From Cloacimonetes bacterium UBA6081 (GTDB lineage Bacteria; Cloacimonadota; Cloacimonadia; Cloacimonadales; Cloacimonadaceae): DNA of 64,000 bases. Positions 61,001 through 64,000 of the stretch are shown here, in pieces. The notes beneath the pieces are model-generated. The model was not told the DNA's origin. It did not search any database and was given only the letters and a program-made list of their open reading frames with translations. Where the stretch lies: positions 6,886 through 70,885 of the forward strand of contig DIXL01000074.1 of NCBI GenBank assembly GCA_002428685.1, given 5' to 3'. A program made the position numbers and the translations under genes. Every line of letters starts with the position of its first letter. Position 1 is the first letter of the stretch.

Positions 61001-63542
61001 CCAGTTCTATGGCGTGTTATACGATCAGATTACCGTTTGCTCCAATGGTTTTATTGCCCTGGGAGTAACCGAAGTCGCTCAATTCCGTAATTACAGACTC
61101 CCCGGCGCAATGGGACCCAGTCCCATGATTGCTCCTTTCTGGGATGACCTGGCTACTGTGGCTGGAAGCGGCATATATACCTGGTTTGATCGCAACAGCC
61201 ATTCCTTTGTTATTCAATGGAACAACCTGCGTAATGGTAAAAATGGAACTTCTGTAGAAACCTTCCAATGCATCTTGTATGATCAGGCTGCTTATCCAAC
61301 CAGTTTTGGCGATGGCCCCATCAAATTCCAATACAACACATTTAATAATGTTGATTCCCAATCTGGCGGCAATCATGGCAACTACTGCTCCATTGGCATA
61401 GAAGACCATACCGGTACCAGAGGCTTGGAATATACTTTTAATAATACCTATCCTACCGCAGCTGTTACCCTGGCAAACCAAAAAGCATTATTTATCACCA
61501 ATGTTCCTGTTTATCACTCTGCTGCACATCTGCTGGTAGAAGCCACTTATGTTACAGACACCAATGGTAACAGCGTGTGCGAACCTGGCGAAACAATTGA
61601 CCTGGGTGTTCAAATCCAAAACTCCGGCAATTTGACCGCAAATGGCATCACTGCCACTCTTAGTTCCACCAACCCTTATGTTACCATTACCAATAACACT
61701 TCTACCTATTACCCAATGGATCCGGGAACAAACGGAGTAAACCAAACTTACTTCACTTTTACCGTGGCAAATAACTGCCCCAATGGCGAAGTACTGAATT
61801 TCAATTTGGATATCATGTCCGGAGAGGAAACCTGGAGCCGTCAGTTTAGCCTGCAGGTTACAGCTTCCAGCCTGAGATACTACTCGCACCTGGTGGATGA
61901 CCATAATAGCAATTTTGATGGTGTTATAAACACTGGCGAAACTATCGAACTGATTATAAACCTGCAAAACGATGCCGCTGTGGATGCCAGAACAATTCAA
62001 GCCACCTTAAGCAGTTCACTATCTGAGTTGGTAATCTCCGAACCGATTGTCTCCATAGAAAAAATTGCTCCAAATGATATTCTTCAGGTAAAATTCACTT
62101 TGGATACTTCCTCGGTTGATGCATCCGTTACCACAATCCCCTTGCAGTTCAATGCCAGTACTTCAAACGGCACCTCAGCCACTGCGAACTTCAGCTTGTT
62201 GTATAACAATCCTAATGTTGTTCTGGATTTCGAGCTTAATAGTGGATACTTCATCTCCGAAACCGGATGGGCTTGGGGAACTCCAACTCAAGTTACTCCC
62301 GCTTCGGGAACCAAAGTTTGGGCTACCAATTTAACCGGTAGCTATCCAACCCTGGTGCAATATCATCTTTACACACCTCAGTATCAGCTTAATACAGGCA
62401 GTGTTTTAAGTTTCAAACACAATTATGGCTGTGAATCGGGTTACGATGGTGCCAATGTTTCCATCTCTACCAATGGTGGAAACACCTGGACAATCATCAC
62501 CCCCACATCTGGATACAATGCTGCCAGCCTAAATGGTCTGGCCGGAGAACCTGGCTGGACAGGAAATTCCAGTGGCTGGCAAACTCCCAGCTTCAATCTT
62601 TCCACTTATGCAGGTCAGAACGTAATGTTCCGTTTCCGCTTTGGCTCTGATGGAGCAACTGGCGGCAATGGCTGGTTTATTGATGATTTCCAGCTTAGTG
62701 CCGTAAACCAGAAAACCGGATATTTGCATGGGATGGTTTATCCCAGCTCCGGAATGAATCCCTCCGCGGCAAGAGTAACTTCCAATCAGCGCTTTACCAC
62801 TCATCCGGATAATGAAGGTAACTTCATGCTGTTTTTGCCCAATGGCAATCATTCTGTAACCGCCAGCATGGATCACCATCAGTCTTCCACCTTGAATTCG
62901 CTGATTATAAATCCTACCACTCCAGTTCATTACACCGAGTTTACCCTTATAGACCTACCGCATCCTTTGGGAATCTCATATACAGTTAATAACGACACCG
63001 GTGCCCTGATTATGAACTGGCAGATTCCGCAAGATACCGTGTTGCCGGTAACAGGTTACAAGGTTTTCCGCAAATTCGATTCTGGCCAGTATGAAATGAT
63101 GGCAGAGCTTGCAGAGCCGGTTTATACCGAAACCTTAATCCTGCAGGGACGTTATAGTTACTACATCACTGTGAAGTATCTCAGCGTGGATGGCAGCCCC
63201 AGTGAAATTATCGACTTCCCCTTCCCCTGGGTTGCAAATCCTGATGGTGAAGTTACTCCCGGCTTGGTAAACAATTTGGCCAATAACTTCCCCAATCCGT
63301 TCAATCCTACCACAACCATTTCTTTCAGTTTGGCAAAGTCCGGCTCTACCAGCCTGGCTATCTACAATCTGAAAGGGCAATTGGTAAATCGCCTGATAAC
63401 CGGCCAGTTAAATGCCGGGTCGCATAGCGTGGTGTGGAATGGTAAAGATGGCAACAATCGCAGCGTGGCTTCAGGCATGTATCTGTATCGTTTGGAAAGC
63501 GGCAATTTCCGCTCCACCAAGAAAATGCTGTTAATGAAATAG
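58086..63542 (+). CDS. Very large secreted gingipain-like (C25) protein with sorting domain
   Basis: This 1818-aa protein has a signal peptide (about 1-19, MKRVIFLLLVSLLAGMVFAS) and a propeptide-like region to about residue 230. A C25 peptidase domain follows (about 235-585: PPRYLIIYGTN, RPDYVILIGD, DCFIGRIS, ITCATGNY with Cys464, GDPTVEIFTGIP). The His of the gingipain dyad is normally in a GHG motif about 25-30 residues before the Cys; here that place reads SFRGYIDW, with no His. Many Ig/CARDB-like repeats (GAGETVEV, DPGETVEF, EPGETIDL and NTGETIEL types), a jelly roll (about 1390-1540), Fn3-like parts and the sorting domain (NFPNPFNPTTTISFS to the end) follow. It is surface-attached or secreted. 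Confidence 0.87.
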   Translation: MKRVIFLLLVSLLAGMVFASIDEATVQSYNSAFRIGAKTPNYMQVNFTLPEFTISDEVMGALNYSRVNIPGAATLMEPGMPELPTVSTSIAIPARGQVSIEVISSQQRVIGNFLPYPVQQGNDLESPKSFVINNDFYSGLGTYPEAAIKYGDPTILRDFRIITVQMNPFSYNAETGELIIHDNIEFRLNYNSETGINELLTEPTAISSSFDSLYESMILNYADYRSAVFARTPPRYLIIYGTNTDPTYLTAVNEYALWKRQKGADVDMASTSSAEAGSSTTTIKAYIQARYNNLATRPDYVILIGDTSGSYTIPAFTVSSGGGDYPYTHLAGTDILGDCFIGRISVENLSQLTVVLNKVYLYERDINLDTADWLNRLLLVGDTSPSGISTMYINKYIKEMAKRVNPLYTATEIYNDSPSATPINAALNQGVGFYSFRGYIDWVPPTEAALFNGYKLFHAVTITCATGNYMGGTAETEQMLRYGTVAAPKGAVTAIGMSTSSTHTTFNNVLHGGIFDGIFAHGMRTFGEAMLHGKLYMNQIFGVSSPSSVTSFTHWCNLMGDPTVEIFTGIPNHFAATMEASIPVGLSLYDVAVVDATGSPVEGAAVVLNMGTTILARSYTGADGNAILVLPSGMIAGTATLTVSKHNFKPLQSSIVVEAAATLVPATIVIDDDATAPSIGNGNGLAGAGETVEVLFGLTNTGSSTITGISGTITSTNPYITIVNPNVTYIDIPGGQIGMNNAAVVIEIAPDAPNQTMLRLHLNLTDSAAAAYHVSEFIPVEAAAISYISSVVIDANNQHLDPGETVEFTITVVNNGTVPASGVLGKLYTLNDLVGVTDSDGNFGDLNPGLQVTCGAERFSLTARPEVLPGMLMPLRLKLYNDNGFEQFVDFTLTIGVVTPSDPLGPDAYGYVIYDWTDTAYADVAVYDWHGISPSEGGVGTPLTITDGYTSSDEGDQVGNDPLEIVNLPFPFQFYGVLYDQITVCSNGFIALGVTEVAQFRNYRLPGAMGPSPMIAPFWDDLATVAGSGIYTWFDRNSHSFVIQWNNLRNGKNGTSVETFQCILYDQAAYPTSFGDGPIKFQYNTFNNVDSQSGGNHGNYCSIGIEDHTGTRGLEYTFNNTYPTAAVTLANQKALFITNVPVYHSAAHLLVEATYVTDTNGNSVCEPGETIDLGVQIQNSGNLTANGITATLSSTNPYVTITNNTSTYYPMDPGTNGVNQTYFTFTVANNCPNGEVLNFNLDIMSGEETWSRQFSLQVTASSLRYYSHLVDDHNSNFDGVINTGETIELIINLQNDAAVDARTIQATLSSSLSELVISEPIVSIEKIAPNDILQVKFTLDTSSVDASVTTIPLQFNASTSNGTSATANFSLLYNNPNVVLDFELNSGYFISETGWAWGTPTQVTPASGTKVWATNLTGSYPTLVQYHLYTPQYQLNTGSVLSFKHNYGCESGYDGANVSISTNGGNTWTIITPTSGYNAASLNGLAGEPGWTGNSSGWQTPSFNLSTYAGQNVMFRFRFGSDGATGGNGWFIDDFQLSAVNQKTGYLHGMVYPSSGMNPSAARVTSNQRFTTHPDNEGNFMLFLPNGNHSVTASMDHHQSSTLNSLIINPTTPVHYTEFTLIDLPHPLGISYTVNNDTGALIMNWQIPQDTVLPVTGYKVFRKFDSGQYEMMAELAEPVYTETLILQGRYSYYITVKYLSVDGSPSEIIDFPFPWVANPDGEVTPGLVNNLANNFPNPFNPTTTISFSLAKSGSTSLAIYNLKGQLVNRLITGQLNAGSHSVVWNGKDGNNRSVASGMYLYRLESGNFRSTKKMLLMK

Positions 63543-63670
63543 TTAATGGGTTAGCTGGTTAATGAGATAGCTGGTTAATGGGTTAGCTGGTTAATGGGTT
63601 AGCTGGTTAATGGGTTAGCTGGTTAATGGGTTAGCTGGTTAATGGGTTAGCTGGTTAATGGGTTAGCTTG
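63543..63670 (+). repeat. Eight tandem 16-bp repeats directly after the C25 gene stop
   Basis: The unit is TTAATGGGTTAGCTGG, starting within one base of the TAG stop. Six of eight units are exact, the second is TTAATGAGATAGCTGG, the last ends CTTG, and a partial ninth follows. The same family, with two units, follows the 34908 gene at 38394. The period is not a multiple of three and the array is untranslated. Confidence 0.9.
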
Positions 63671-63701
63671 TTAATGAGTTAACAAAAACTAATATATAAT
63701 G

Positions 63702-63733
63702 AAAGCCCCAAGCTTATGTTTGAGGCTTTTTTT
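63702..63733 (+). terminator. Intrinsic terminator of the C25 gene
   Basis: AAAGCCCCAA pairs with TTGAGGCTTT (one mismatch) and is followed by a T-rich tract. It is preceded by TATAATGAAAGCCCC, identical to the sequence before the terminator at 38435. Confidence 0.78.
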
Positions 63734-63773
63734 GTCTTGAGACATAAAAAGTGTAATGTCAAGCCTGCCAAGG

Positions 63774-63910
63774 TGTCGTTCCCGCGGAGGCGGGAATCCA
63801 GCCCAGAAAAGCTCTGGAAGAGCGACAGATAGAGCAGTATTTGCCTCAACATTATGTGTCATCCCTCTGGGATTTTCAAGAGCTGGATTCCCTCCTCCGC
63901 GGGAACGACA
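63774..63910. repeat. Inverted repeat element with 29-bp arms (28/29 complementary)
   Basis: Arms 63774-63802 (TGTCGTTCCCGCGGAGGCGG...) and 63882-63910 differ at one position and enclose 79 bp. The arm resembles the widespread 'TTCCCGCG..GGCGGGAATCCA' dispersed repeats of many bacterial genomes. No gene is present in this last stretch; it is probably a small non-autonomous element or palindromic intergenic repeat. Confidence 0.82.
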
Positions 63911-64000
63911 ACCACTTCTATCATATTACAATGTAATCTTTATCCTATTTTCTCGATGCTTCCGGTGGTCTCGGTGGTTAACCCGACTTTACCACTTTAA

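Overview
The window looks like a chromosomal segment of a Cloacimonadota (Candidatus Cloacimonas-like) bacterium carrying a complete Mu-type transposable prophage. The host assignment is an inference. It rests on five very large secreted proteins that end in the same ~75-residue C-terminal sorting domain (PNPFNP-type start, then IYNLKGQLVK, then DGxDxxGRxVASGxYxYxxxxG). They sit beside a gingipain-like C25 protease, tyrS, an M50 protease and glnA. No rRNA, tRNA or CRISPR array was seen.

Layout. (1) 1-746: host DNA with a terminator and a pilin-like membrane protein. (2) 747-34741: a 33,995-bp prophage bounded by a perfect 5-bp target duplication (AGCAT at 742-746 and 34742-34746) and TG...CA termini. 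Its left arm holds an S24 repressor (minus), a HTH protein, a DDE transposase aligning closely with MuA, a MuB-like ATPase, GemA-like and DUF3164 proteins, then terminase and an F-like head protein. A 9.7-kb A+T-richer block on the minus strand follows (10490-19951): TetR, TolC, lipoprotein adaptor, RND pump, small PII-like protein, isoprenylcysteine-methyltransferase-like protein, FabH and a GNAT-like protein. The late genes then resume: lysozyme, head-tail completion, portal, a protease-capsid fusion, holin-like genes, tail tube, a tail-assembly chaperone with a -1 frameshift site, two D12 adenine methylases, tape measure, tail-tip genes and fibre. No sheath or contractile baseplate was seen, so the virion is probably a non-contractile siphophage. 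The right end carries eight transposase-type sites in a tandem array; the left end carries two. (3) 34742-64000: host DNA with a cluster of secreted or surface proteins (34908-38393, 38760-41966, 46421-54496, 58086-63542), a GNAT fusion protein, tyrS, an M50 protease and glnA.

How it fits together. The transposase and ATPase would replicate the element from the two ends under control of the repressor. The late genes build a siphovirus-like particle. The cargo would give the lysogen a TetR-controlled tripartite efflux system plus envelope-lipid-type enzymes. The methylases may protect phage DNA. The prophage lies between a pilin-like gene and a secreted adhesin-like gene, about 45 bp upstream of a good sigma70-like promoter for the latter. 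Outside the prophage, neighbouring secreted proteins are built from shared modules, and two of them share a 16-bp tandem repeat plus terminator just after the stop codon.
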